This document shows, piece by piece, positions 22,469 to 34,500 of a stretch of 64,000 bases of DNA. How positions within the stretch are numbered: the stretch's first letter is position 1; each line of letters begins with the position of its first letter. A model generated the notes under the pieces. That model did not search any database and was not told the origin of the DNA. It worked only from the letters and a program-made list of their open reading frames with translations. Both the position numbers and the translations under genes were made by a program. Source of the DNA: Panagrolaimus kolymaensis (taxonomy: Eukaryota; Nematoda; Chromadorea; Rhabditida; Panagrolaimidae). Where the stretch lies: positions 9,548,001 to 9,612,000 of the forward strand of contig JAJQJQ010000003.1 of assembly GCA_028622995.1 (NCBI GenBank), in the 5' to 3' direction.

Positions 22469-22822
22469 ATGATTTTGATCCTAAGCCGTCCCGATCTTGG
22501 TACCAACCGGGAATATATTCAAGATTTTATGCGTATTCTCGAGGAGTTCACACGAAGAACAGTAATCAATGGTGGAGAACGGCCGCCAAGAGTGATGAGT
22601 GAGGACATCCTCCCTATCTACATCATCACAAACGTTCGAGCTTACGACCAAATAAAAAATAGTTGGAACATATCTCATTGCGTGTCATCATATGATCTTG
22701 AACTTATTGCAAAAAAAAAACCAACTTCTGTAGCTGCACGTCGTATCCTTATGGAAATCAAGTTAAAAGAGCATCGAAGAATGGATGAAATGGCCGAGAA
22801 CCATCGAATGCTAAACAACTAA
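22469..22822 (+). CDS. Small unassigned ORF after integrase in the LTR element
   Basis: The 117-codon product (118 with the stop) starts at ATG 22469 (MILILSRPDLGTNREY); an in-frame ATG at 22373 would add a Lys/Phe-rich low-complexity head. It is predicted to be largely helical with a charged C-terminus (EIKLKEHRRMDEMAENHRML). It has no membrane span and no motif that I know. Base composition is higher in GC than the surrounding spacer, which supports coding. Position between pol and the 3' LTR is where accessory or envelope genes normally sit. Confidence 0.5.
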   Translation: MILILSRPDLGTNREYIQDFMRILEEFTRRTVINGGERPPRVMSEDILPIYIITNVRAYDQIKNSWNISHCVSSYDLELIAKKKPTSVAARRILMEIKLKEHRRMDEMAENHRMLNN

Positions 22823-23255
22823 AACAAGATAAGGTTCACTTTAATGCTATAATAATGGTTGTTTTTCTCTCTTGACCCCTCGCTTTGTTGCTAAAATTGT
22901 TTTTTTTCAAAAATTATTGGCTTTCTATCTTTCTCCTTTTCTCTTCTCATTTTTCTCTCGTGTCTCTCTTTCTCTCTTTATTTTCGCTTCGGTTTTTTGT
23001 AGGCTATTTTTATGTCAAATAGTTGACATCCCTTTTTTTATTGTTATCTAATGCAGCCGAATAATAGAAAAATGCTATAAAATTGATTTTGTAAAGTAAA
23101 TTGTTAATAAATTTTTTAATGCTTGTAGAAAAAAAAAGTAGTTAGAAAATTTTTTTTTATGTAAATTTTATTGGTTATGTGATAAATTTGTATGTCAGCC
23201 TGAAGAAGAGTTTGCAATGGTGACCCAGGAGGGCCACATACGTAGTTGGGGGGGC
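22823..23255 (+). other. 3' non-coding part of the LTR element with candidate polypurine tract
   Basis: Pyrimidine-rich spacer (runs of tctct around 22930-22980) lies ahead of seven G (23248-23254), a candidate polypurine primer one base before the LTR. Confidence 0.5.
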
Positions 23256-23447
23256 TGTAGCCCTTCCTTACTAGGTGTGTGCCTCTTGAGTGGCCATGGC
23301 TCCGCCTTGGCGAGAGACTATAAAAGTCTCTTGCTGAGCGGTGGCCAGCAGACTCGGGCCTCAGGCGAGTAGTGTGAACCAATATGAATAAATACCTAAT
23401 AAACATGAATCTTCGGTGTTAAAGCCGGGACGGTTACAAACTGTACA
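23256..23447 (+). repeat. 3' LTR (192 bp)
   Basis: By eye it is identical to 15045-15236, including the TATA hairpin and both AATAAA signals. It is followed by the second AAGC target copy at 23448-23451. Confidence 0.96.
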
Positions 23448-26383
23448 AAGCATTGCAACTCCTCGACGGCAAATTTCCTAGAATTTTAATTTTTAAAGCT
23501 AATGTCTTTAAAAAAGTTTAGAATGTTCTTACTCGAACAGCTGGATCTGCATTTCCAAGGCGATCAAAATGTGCAATTTCCATCATCCAATGCTTAAAAA
23601 GACTACGAAATCTCTGATGTGGAATTTGAAAAGCAGCCAAACGAGTTTTAATTAATCCAAGGAATACGTTCCTCACGGCTTCCCAACGTTTCAATCCGGT
23701 CGATCTTCCTTGTAAATATTCCAATGTCCACTTTGATTTGAAATGCTTTTGCAATTCAAATGGAATAATTCTCTTCATGAGAATCAAATCGTAATTGAAT
23801 TCGCTGACTACATAGTCCAAAGCACATATATCAAATAGTGGAATATTGTGTGGCCCATCTCTTTCAATATATTGTTCGAATTCCCGAGGGAATTGAACTA
23901 TTGGACCTTTGAGTTGATCTTCCTTAAAAATGCAAATAAAATCAGTTTAAATTTTAGCAATGTCAGCGGCTTTTAATCTTCGATAAAAAAAATTTTGAAA
24001 GATACATAAAAAAATTAGAAAATATATAGTTTAAAATTTTGGTATTTTTTTATACAAATTATAATCTATAAAAATTTGCATATCAAAAAAAGTGTTAAGA
24101 TAAATTGTTATTTTATGGAAGAGTCAAACTAAATAAAGTAAAAATAAAATAGTACAACAACATACCCTTTCCTCTTTTTCGATTTTCCATTGTTCCGCAC
24201 AACAAATTCTAATAATTTCATCTCGAGTTTGAAGTGTGATGGGATTGTAGCGAGGTGCAAAAATTCTACAAAATCGTTTAAGGCATTGAGGTGGAAAAGT
24301 AATTAAATTTTCTATTAATCCATCCATGTCCTAAATTTAATAGTTTTATTAAATTTCTTTTAAAAAATATATAAATTATATTAACCGCAGCAGTTGCAGT
24401 TTGACCTTGAATAAAGGAAATAATTCCATGGATTCCACTGAGTAATGTGCAAATTACCGTTGCATTAATAGTTAAACTCTCATTACTGTAGATACTTCCG
24501 AGCCAAGATAAAGCAAAGAAAAGTGGGCGCAAAACAGGCAACAACCATTTAACTGAGAATTCGACAGTGTAAAGCTCCCTTCCAAATGCGTATGGAGAAG
24601 TTCGCATGGTATATTCCCTTCTTCTCATTGCATATTGTGGTCGGTTTCTAAAAATATGATTTTAAATTAATTCTTTGCCCCTTTGGATCCAAAAATATAC
24701 TAATTTATTTTAGACCCGAATCTCTTGATCGATAGAAATTTGAATTTTTAGTTTTATATAAATAAATAGAAACTTACAAATTTAAGCGTGCAAGAATACC
24801 AAAAATGCACGCAAAGCCAGTATAAATTCCGATTAAAAATACATACAACAAAGCGCCATTATTAAGTGAATATTCTGAATCTCCAAAATTGACTGTTCCC
24901 AAACAAGAGCGATATGATATCATGGAGGACGCATTTGTGCAAATAATATAAGCGGGAATTGACGTTAAAATAATAATCCAAAAATGGAATTTCTAAAAAT
25001 AAATTTTTAAAGAATAAATAATTTATCATGGTAAAAAAGTGTTTTAAAAAAACTTACAAAAGAACTAATAGAATTATTGTTCCGATTTGCTCGTTGTCCA
25101 ATAAACAAATTGCTATATCTTGCCGTTATAATATGATAACTAATAAAACTTTCAATCATCATTATGCTCAAAGCCATAAAGAAAAACACAGCGGCTCCAG
25201 AGAAATAAAGTTGACACTGGAACATGTGCAAAGGAATGGCGGAGGTAGGTAATGGAAAAGTTAATTTACAAAAATTAACAAAAAGCATTGCGGCGCCAAT
25301 TAAATTTCGACATGCTTCGATGGGAATCTAAAAAAAAGAAAGTAAATAAATTATTTTAAATCAGATATAAAAAAATTATTTAATTTAAGCGGGTCTCTAA
25401 CCGAATATTAATCATAAATTACTTACACTATCAGCAAATGATCCAGGAGCTGATGGGATATATATGAGTAAAAGATATCCAATAATTTGGGATAAAGTTA
25501 TTCCTTTGTCTGGATATTGATACAATGAGGCATAATCACTGTCGTATAATCGATTTTCACAATATTCTCCATAAAAGTCTGCTGTGCAATAACATGAACA
25601 AGAATTTAATTTGTTTACAACTTTTTCACCATTCAAACATCCGGTATTGGCACAGGGATCAATCACTTGATCACATGTTGGTCCGCCGTAGAGACTTTCA
25701 CAAATACAGGTGACATTTCCGTTTAATTCAATACATGATGAACTATGTTCAGAACATTCAATGCAAGATTTAACATTAACAATTTGTGGAGTAAGTGTGG
25801 TTGTATTTTGAGGTTCAGTAATTTTTGTTGTGGCCGCAGTTGTATTTGCTTGTCCTAGAAAAATTAAATTTAGAAATATTTTTTTTAGAAAATATGCAAA
25901 TTTTTATTTACCTTGAATTTTGGTGCACCTTGTTAAGCTGGAATCCGGAACGAAGAATCCCTTCCGATTACATTGGATTTTAACGGGTTTAAATGGAGTA
26001 TTAAGGGTGCAATAAATTGTAAGTGTTGTGCCAGTTGCAACCACAATTTGGGTATCTTCGGCTACTTCTAAATATTGTGCGCTTGGAGAGGCCATGAACT
26101 CATTTAAAATACAATTATGTGGTTTACAATATTCTAAATTATTTATAAAATTTTAGTAAAAAAATATTTCATTTAATCTTTTTAAAATATATGAAACTTA
26201 CTTCCGGTTCGACAAATCGAAGAAAACGATAAAGATTGTTCCGAATCATAATATTCAACAATGGATTTATTTTTGGCGCTTAAATTATTCAAATCAATGG
26301 CTTGAATTTTGTGATTAATCATAAAATTTTTAGTCCAAACCGCATTAGTCAAAATAATATTATTATTTAATTTAGAATTCAAT
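23448..26383 (-). CDS. Receptor gene, exons 6-14 (5' part): sushi-like, EGF-like and seven-helix core
   Basis: Exon 7 (25912-26133) is sushi-like: YCKPHNC, TLTIYC, KIQCNRKGFFVPD and LTRC. Exon 8 (25427-25854) has two EGF-like modules (CIECSEHSSSCIEL to GGPTC; CANTGC to GEYC) and helix 1. Exons 9-11 carry helices 2-7. Helix 3 reads CQLYFSG...MALSIMMIESFISYH, close to the Cys/Glu pattern of adhesion-class helix 3. Helix 6 contains KWLLPVLRPLFFALSWLG and helix 7 LLSGIHGIISFIQG, comparable to the QGFFIF region of that class. Exons 12-14 begin the cytoplasmic tail. Coordinates are 25058-25327, 24778-24992, 24386-24647, 24166-24330, 23533-23922 and 23448-23477; the last is cut by the LTR element. 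Confidence 0.82.
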
Positions 26384-26440
26384 CTAAAATTTTAATAACT
26401 TTAATAATTTTGTTAAAATATAAATTAAAAAGTAACGAAC

Positions 26441-29400
26441 CTTAATTCTTTAAATAATTCTATATTTTCGGTGAATTCAAAATCATTTAATGAAACAATA
26501 ACCGAACCATTTCCATGTTTGAAGCATTCGTTTTCAAAATCATTATAATTATAAACAACCGAAGTTGGAGCTTCCATCCATTTATAACAGGCTTGGGAAC
26601 CTTCGGAAAACCCAAGAGGACAAGGTTTTTCACATAATTCATTTGCTTCAGGTGTTAAAGATGATAAACTGGACGCGGAGGCAGAAGAAGCTGTTATTGA
26701 TGATGTGGAAGTCGAGCTGCTTGAATCAGATGGAGCAAATGTTGAAATGGAAGGTGAATTAGCTTCTGATGGTGGGTAAGTAGCAGCTTTTTGAGTGGCA
26801 GTTTTAACATCTTCCAATGTTGAATGAGTTTCAATTGCTGACGATTGTATATCCGATACTGTATTTAATTCGCTTGAAGGTGTTCCAGAAGTTATAAGAG
26901 TTTCGTGATTGGAGTCCAAAGTTGTTGTGGATGATTTGGAAAGTGAAGTTGGCTCAAATGATAATTCTTTAACAGTAGTTTGCGTGGCTATTTTATTTTC
27001 ATCATAAGTTATTTTAGCTTTTGTGGCAGTTACTAATTTGGTGTTCAAATTAGCTGTCGATACTGTAGAAACTATTTTTGAATTCATCACTGTCGAATCT
27101 AAAGTTGTCATTTTGGATTCTTTGGTGGCAGATGATGTCAAAGCGGTGGAGGAAGGTATCATTGTTGAAGTAACTATTTGTTCATCTTCTTTATAAACTT
27201 CAGTTTTAATTCCCATAATTTTACTATTTGAAAAGGTGACCAATTTTTCAGAAGACATCGAAGAAGGTGAAAGAGATGTTGGAACCAATGCTGAAATTAT
27301 GGTTGTTGGTGTATCTCTTTTTTCATTAACAGATGTTCTTTGAATTTCAGTTTTCGTTAATTTAGTATCCAATGAAGTAATAAATGGTTTTGCAGTTGTT
27401 TCGAAAGATTTAGAAGCCATCGAATTTTGAGCCAAAGTGTGTTCAGAAGTTAAAGAGGCCGATTTTGAAGATATCGTTGTTGCTTTTTCAGTTTTATGTA
27501 CTTCAGTTTCTTGAGTTTTAGCAACAAATGAGTTTGTATTTGATGTGTCCGTATTAAATGTGGATGACATTGCAGCAGAAATGGTAGAATCTTTAAGTGG
27601 CGCATCAGTATTAGGAATTGTTGTAAGTGTTTTTGTTGAAGCTTCGTCGGAATCAACAACATTTTCAGATGTCCCAAGTTTGGAAGATGCTTGAGAAGAT
27701 AATTCATTAATGCTTTTATGGGTTATAATTTCAGTAACTTCACTTTGAACATGTGAAGAAGCACTTTGAGATACACTCTTTGAGGAAGTTGTCATCATGG
27801 AAGATTCATGGCTTTGAGAATGTTTAATTCCAGAAATCGAAGAAGGAATATTTGGATTAGTCACTTCTGTTTGGGTTGTTGCACCTTGTGATTCTTTTAG
27901 AGTGGCAGCTTTAGAACTTTTTGTTGAAATTTGATCAACAATTTGTTGTCCAGAAGAAGTTACAGGTGAAGGACTCGCAGTTACAGGCACAATTGTTATT
28001 TTATCGGAAACCGTTGTTGTAATATCATTAACTTGAATATCTGTCGCAGATGGAGCAACATTTGTATGTTGCGAAGATTTTGTTATTTCCAAATCAGTTG
28101 GTTTTGGAGAAAGTTTTACAGATTTCAAGGTGCTTGCATCAGTTGGAGGACTTAAAGTCGTATCAATAATAATTTTATTTTCACTTAATGCCGTATCAGG
28201 TAATTGGCTTGAAGATTTTTCGAGAGGAGCAAATTCAGTACCAGTACCTTTTGAAATTCGCGAAGAAGTGTCTGATGTTGCAGTGTCGCTTTCAAAGCTT
28301 TGTGTGATTGGTTCAATACTTTTGGAACTTTGAGAAGCCAATAAGCTTTGTGTGGAATATGTGCTTCCTTGACTTTCAAGTTTAGTTGCATCTTTAACTT
28401 CATCATTTTTAACTCCTGGAGATGAGGCATCCGAATTGCTTGTGGTAATTTTTACAATAGGTTCAATCGAAGTGACAATGGCTTCAGAATGCACAGATGA
28501 TTGTCCACGACTTGAAGGATGCATACTTTCGGTGATTATAACATTCGAAGATGTATCTGTGGGATTCAACGAAGTAATAATGGTTTTAGGAAGCTTTCTT
28601 GTTGTCGTTTCAAAATTATCCGATTTAGTCGTTCCAACATGTAATTCACTTGTTTGGCCATCATCCTTCGTTGAAAGAACCGCATCGATAGGCGAAGAAG
28701 ATTCACGAGCCGCTTCCAAAGTAACTATTGTAGTTGGAAGATTATTTAAAGTTGTTTTAACATTATCACTATTTAATAAAACCGTAGTCGCTTTTTTACT
28801 ATTTCCTTCAACCAATGTTGAATAATCAAAAACTAAAGTGCTACTTGGAGTTGACGATGATAATGAGTTGGAGGAAGAAGCTTGTTCAGGTAAAGTTTGA
28901 ATTAATGATTGTGAAATTGTTGAGGGTGGTCCCGAATCAATCATTGATGTGTGTTCAAGAGTATAAAATTTAGGCAAAGGATTATCAGTACTACCAAAAT
29001 TTTTAATATTTATTTGCATTGTCGTAGCCATTTTGGTGCTAGTTTTTTCATCAAAGGTTTGACTTGCATAATAAGTGGCAGTAAATTCAAAAGCAGGAAT
29101 ACTGGACGAGGGTGTCCAACTGCTGGTGGCTTGAGAATTATCCGATTTTGTGGAAGTAAGTGATGGAATCAAACCAGTTGATAAATAAGTATTGGGTTCC
29201 GTCATAAGAGTATCAAGGGTACTTTCTAGATTCATATCGTTTTTATTTGCTCCTGAAGTTGTTGCTTCACTGCTAAATTCATCATCCATTAATTGAGAAA
29301 TTTCAGTACTTGGAGTATTAACCGATGTTGAAAGATCAATTTTTTGTGAAGATTTGAATTCATGAGAACTCGCTGATGCTAATTGGCTTGTGGATGAATC

Positions 29401-31078
29401 AAAAATATTTGATTGAGTTGGGGCCATATCGATTTCAGCTTTTGTTGGAGTAATAATTGATTTGTGTGTTATTTCATTCAACAATTCACTCGCAGTTTCT
29501 TTAGCAACACTGGCAGTTGAAGTAGGATAGGTCGTGGGTGATACTATTTCTGAACTGCCTAAGCCAAATTTTTTGGAAAATGGAAATGTAAAAATAGCAG
29601 AAGTAAAATCGTTATTTTTCGTTGCTAAATTATCCAAACTTCCAGCTGTTCCATGGGTAGTTTTAAAATTTCCAACAGTTACTAATTGAGTTGTTGTTTC
29701 TGAAACGCGATTATTTCCAGAAGTTAAAGAAAATAATTTTTCAGAACTTTGAATTTTAGAAGTATGAATAAAGTAACATCAGGAGATTTATCCGTAGTGC
29801 TTTGTTCCATGGAAGATTTCACCATTGCGTCTGACGTTGCATCATTTAATACCATTGTCGTCCGCTGAGTTGATTCTGCAGGAATTTCTGATTTGGCAAT
29901 ATCGTTTAATTTAAGAGTTGCTAAAGAACTTTTCAAAGAAGTCACGGCATTATCAGGTGAATTTTTTGTTGTTTGAGTTGTCGAACTAATTTTAAATGCA
30001 TATTTTTGAGTTTGTGGCAATAATGAAATACTTGTTGATTCCTTCTTTTCATCATTGACATTCATAGAGGTTGTTGTTTTTATTAAGAATTTTGAAGAGG
30101 ATGATGATGAAGAAGAGAAAAGTTCACCAGTATTCACTAAAGTAGATGTTGCCAGAATCGTAACTGGTTTTGGCGAAGCTGAAGTTGTAAGTGCTGAACT
30201 TGAAGCTTTATAAGTCGTTGGTACTGATCCATCATCAGTGAATTTTAATGCTTCAGTCGTTGCAACGCTATTTAAAGAAGCCATAGAATTTTTGGTCCTT
30301 TCATCCATCAAAATTGTTGGGTTCGTTGTACTAAGTTTTAAAGTAACTCTTTCGTTAACTTTAGTTGATCCAGTAGCAAGTGGCAATTTTTCTTCAGGTG
30401 ACAAGGCTGAGCTAGATGATATCGATTGGGTTGTGATTGGCAAAATTTTTGAACTTAATTTAGTTGGATACTCATTCAAATTTTCAGCATTCGTTGTTTT
30501 TTTATCCAAAAAACTAGTAAGAGTGGAATCAGGAGAATTGCTTTGATTTTCGTTAATAATTGCTAAATCTTTTTTAGTTGACAAAACTTCAAAAGGTGTT
30601 GATGGAGCCGATGTAAAAGAATCAGTTGAAGTTAAAGAAGAGCTCATAGGTGTAATTTCAATTTTGGTAGATCCAAATTTTTTCGATGTTGCTTTTTCTT
30701 TTGGTGTGGAAAATAGTTTTGTAAATCTTTCAGTTGTTTCGAGGCTCGAAGAATGGGGAGAAAAACTCTGAACTGTAATTGGTAAATCTTGTTTTACAGG
30801 TTCTTTTGATTTATAATTCGTTGTAGTATCAAATTCTTGATTTTCAGTTGCAAAAGACGATTTAACATTAGTGGTTGATGTATCGCCAACTTGAATCGTT
30901 AGTTTTGAGTATTTTTGATTCGTTGAGAAAGTGCCGGAAATAAGAGGAAAAGTGGGCAAATAAGTTAAACTTTCAAACAAAGGATTTTTTGGCGTTAAAA
31001 TAGAAGAATATGTTTTAACATCTTTACTCGAGCCTTCTGTAGACACTTCTGTATTTGTAATCGATGATCCTTCCATTG
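26441..31078 (-). CDS. Receptor gene, exon 5: mucin-like region and start of C-type lectin-like domain
   Basis: A single 4,638-nt exon encodes about 1,545 residues, of which roughly the first 1,480 are Ser/Thr-dominated and lack Cys, as in heavily O-glycosylated mucin stalks. The last part carries a C-type lectin-like start: CPLGFSEGSQACYKW, then a Tyr/Asp/Phe block, ENECFKHGNGSVIVSLND and FEFTENIELFKEL. It continues in exon 6 (26202-26383), ending SSICRTG. The first 1.3 kb (to 29724) and the last 3.2 kb are in different frames. Exon length is one nucleotide short of what the flanking phases require, so one base is missing between about 29725 and 29790. No canonical small intron with the right phase explains it. 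Confidence 0.82.
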
Positions 31079-31559
31079 CTATAATTTTGCATATTTGTTA
31101 CAAAAAAAAACTATATTAAGGAAAAAAACTATTAAAGAGAAAATATATTTTAATATCCAGAATTTTATAATGATGCGATCATTTCCTTCTGATTTCATTT
31201 AACAAAAAAAGTTTGAAAGCGAAAAGAAAACAATTCTAATTTTTTAGCCCTTTCTTTTTTAAAGAACCATTGTTTCCGGGATTTCCAAATGTTGGTTGAT
31301 TTAAGAACTATAATAGGTATATTTGGAAAATGGAGTAATTAAAAAAAATAATTTTCAAAAATCAACTGAGCAAATTTTAAAGCCAAATATATATTATTAT
31401 TTTTTTTTAATTTTATTTTTTAACTTAATTACATTGAAAAAAAAGGAGGTGTGACTGCGACAGAGTTCAATTACAAATCGTCACATTTGGAGAATATATC
31501 ACACCGACCATGTGACGGAATTTAAAAATTTCAATAAAAATCAGGGATTGGATTTTTTG

Positions 31560-34500
31560 ATAAAGAAATAATGGTGTGACACTATCTACCCTTATAAATT
31601 GAATTGACTATGTTTGTCTGTTTGTTTGTTTGTCTGTGGGTTGTCCGTTGTTTTTTGAAAATGTGTTTGGACAGTCCGATGTAGTTTTTGATGCTGATTC
31701 CGAAAATGTGGGTCTCGAGCTTCGGGTGGAGAGATATGTATATGATATTGAGGTTTTAAAATTGGCATATTGAAAAAATTCTTAACGCGAATGTTTCTCT
31801 TTGTGCTTGATGAAAGGGAGAAAGCGAGCTCTTTGTCGTTTGCTTTTTGAAGGAGAAAATTCGTTGTGTGATTTTTTATAGTGGTTTTGAAAGAATGCAT
31901 ATTTGGTGGATTTGGTGATGGTGCAGAGATGCATGTATGTGGGGAGGTGTTAGAGGGTGTTTAATGAAAATGTTTTTTTAAATGAGGATTGATAAGATGG
32001 AATTTAAGAAAGTTTAATGGAAATATTAAAATGAGAAATTGGAAATGATGATGATTATGAGGTGCTAAATTGAAGCTGCATATGAGAGACATGTAAGTTG
32101 AGGCCCGAAGGGCCTGTGGTGCTTAATTGCAGTAATGAAATTGAATTTTAAAGGGAGATAGTATGGAATGTGGGCATGGGTTGTGTGGCCCGAAGGGCCA
32201 GTTTGTTAATATGAAAGGATCTAATGTAAAATTGGGAGGGCTGCCGCAGGGGATGGAAGCTGGAAGACGAGATGAGGGCCCGAAGGGCCCGATGTGTAAT
32301 TGTAAAATTGTTGAAATGTTAGTTGTGGGGACTGCCGTAGGCAGGCCCCTTCATATATCTTGTCTACCCTTATAAATTGAATTGCCTATGTCTGTCTGTT
32401 TGTGGGTTGTCCCCTGTTTTTTGAAAATGTGATTGTACAGTCCGATGTAGTTTTTGATGCTGATTCCAGAAATGTGGGTCTCGAGCTTCGGCTAAAGAGA
32501 TATGCATATGTAATGGAGGTTTGAAAATTTGCATATTTGCATTTTGAAAAAAGTTTTAACGCGAATGTTTCTCTTTGAGTTTGATGAAAGGGAGGAAAGC
32601 GAGCCCTTTGTGGTTTGCTTTTTGAAGGAGAAAATTCGTTGCATGATTTTTTACTGTGATTTTTGAAAGAATGCATATTTGGTGGATTTGGCGGTGGTGC
32701 ATAGATGCATGTATGTGTGGAGGTGCTGGAGGGTGTTTAATGAAAATGTTTTTTAATGAGGATTGAGAGGATGGACTGTAAGAAAGTTTAATGAAATCTT
32801 TAAAATGAGAAATAGAAAATTGAGATCCTGGGCAATGAGGATGACTACGAGGTGCTAAAATGAAGCTGCATATGAGGCACATGTAAGATGAGGTCCGAAG
32901 GGTCTGTGTTGCTAAATCGCAGTAATGAAAATGAATTTGAAAGGGAGAAAGCATGGGATGGAATATGGAAGACGAGATGTGAGCCCGAAGGGCCATGTTT
33001 GAATATGAAATGATCAAATGTAAAATGGGAGGGCTTCCGCAGGTAGACCTCCCCGTAGGGGATGGAAGACGAAATGAGGGCCCGAAGGGCCCGATGTGTA
33101 AATGTAAAATTGTAAAATTGAATAAATGTAAAGTGTGGGGACTGCCGTAAGGCAGGCCCCTTCATATATCTTGTCTACCCTTATAAATTGAATTGACTAT
33201 GTTTGTTTGTCTGTTTGTGGGATGTCCGCTGTTTTTTGAAAATGTGTTTGGACAGTCCGATGTAGTTTTGTGTGCTGATTCCGAAAATGTGGGTCTCGAG
33301 CTTCGGGTGGAGAGATATGTATATGATATTGAGGTTTTAAAATTTGCATATTGAAAAAATTCTTAACGCGAATGTTTCTCTTTGTGTTTGATGAAAGGGA
33401 GAAAGCGAGCCCTTTGTGGTTTGCTTTTTGAAGGAGAAAATTCGTTGCATGATTTTTTACTGTGATTTTTGAAAGAATGCATATTTGGTGGATTTGGCGG
33501 TGGTGCATAGATGCATGTATGTGTGGAGGTGCTGGAGGGTGTTTAATGAAAATGTTTTTTAATGAGGATTGAGAGGATGGACTGTAAGAAAGTTTAATGA
33601 AATCTTTAAAATGAGAAATAGAAAATTGAGATCCTGGGCAATGAGGATGACTACGAGGTGCTAAAATGAAGCTGCATATGAGGCACATGTAAGATGAGGT
33701 CCGAAGGGTCTGTGTTGCTAAATCGCAGTAATGAAAATGAATTTGAAAGGGAGAAAGCATGGGATGGAATATGGAAGACGAGATGTGAGCCCGAAGGGCC
33801 ATGTTTGAATATGAAATGATCAAATGTAAAATGGGAGGGCTTCCGCAGGTAGACCTCCCCGTAGGGGATGGAAGACGAAATGAGGGCCCGAAGGGCCCGA
33901 TGTGTAAATGTAAAATTGTAAAATTGAATAAATGTAAAGTGTGGGGACTGCCGTAAGGCAGGCCCCTTCATATATCTTGTCTACCCTTATAAATTGAATT
34001 GACTATGTTTGTTTGTCTGTTTGTGGGATGTCCGCTGTTTTTTGAAAATGTGTTTGGACAGTCCGATGTAGTTTTGTGTGCTGATTCCGAAAATGTGGGT
34101 CTCGAGCTTCGGGTGGAGAGATATGTATATGATATTGAGGTTTTAAAATTTGCATATTGAAAAAATTCTTAACGCGAATGTTTCTCTTTGTGTTTGATGA
34201 AAGGGAGAAAGCGAGCTCTTTGTCGTTTGCTTTTTGAAGGTGAATTTCCTTGCATGATTTTTTACTGTAGTTTTGAAAGAATGCATATTTGGTGGATTTG
34301 GCAGTGGTGCAGAGATGCATGTATATGTGGAGGTGATGGAGGATGTTTAATGAAAATGTTTTTTTTAAATGAGGAATAGGATGGATTTTAAGAAAGTTTA
34401 ATGAAATCATTAAAATGAGAAATTGGAAATGATGATGACTATGAGGTGCTAAATTGAAGCTGCATATGAGAGACATGTAAGTTGAGGCCCGAAGGGCCTG

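Larger units (their letters stand above)
15045..23447 (+). mobile_element. Ty3/Gypsy-type LTR element, chimeric and non-autonomous
   Basis: This 8,403-bp element is bounded by identical 192-bp LTRs starting TG and ending CA, and flanked by AAGC on both sides (15041-15044 and 23448-23451). Order inside: leader with an antisense spliced membrane-protein gene (16314-16948); gag continuing into an envelope-like ectodomain (17767-20274); RT-end, RNase H and integrase (from about 20180 to 22097); a small ORF (22469-22822); a G-rich tract; LTR. Gypsy affiliation rests on the RT-end sequence LRSFIGAVSYFRRF, RNase H before integrase, and a GPF-type integrase C-terminus. Protease and the RT palm with the catalytic Asp pair are absent. 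Identical LTRs imply recent transposition, so RT must have come from another element. Confidence 0.95.

Noticed and set aside
26565..28825. Plus-strand frames opposite the mucin exon
   Set aside because: Shadows of the Ser/Thr-rich coding strand; the minus frame is far longer and continues across introns.
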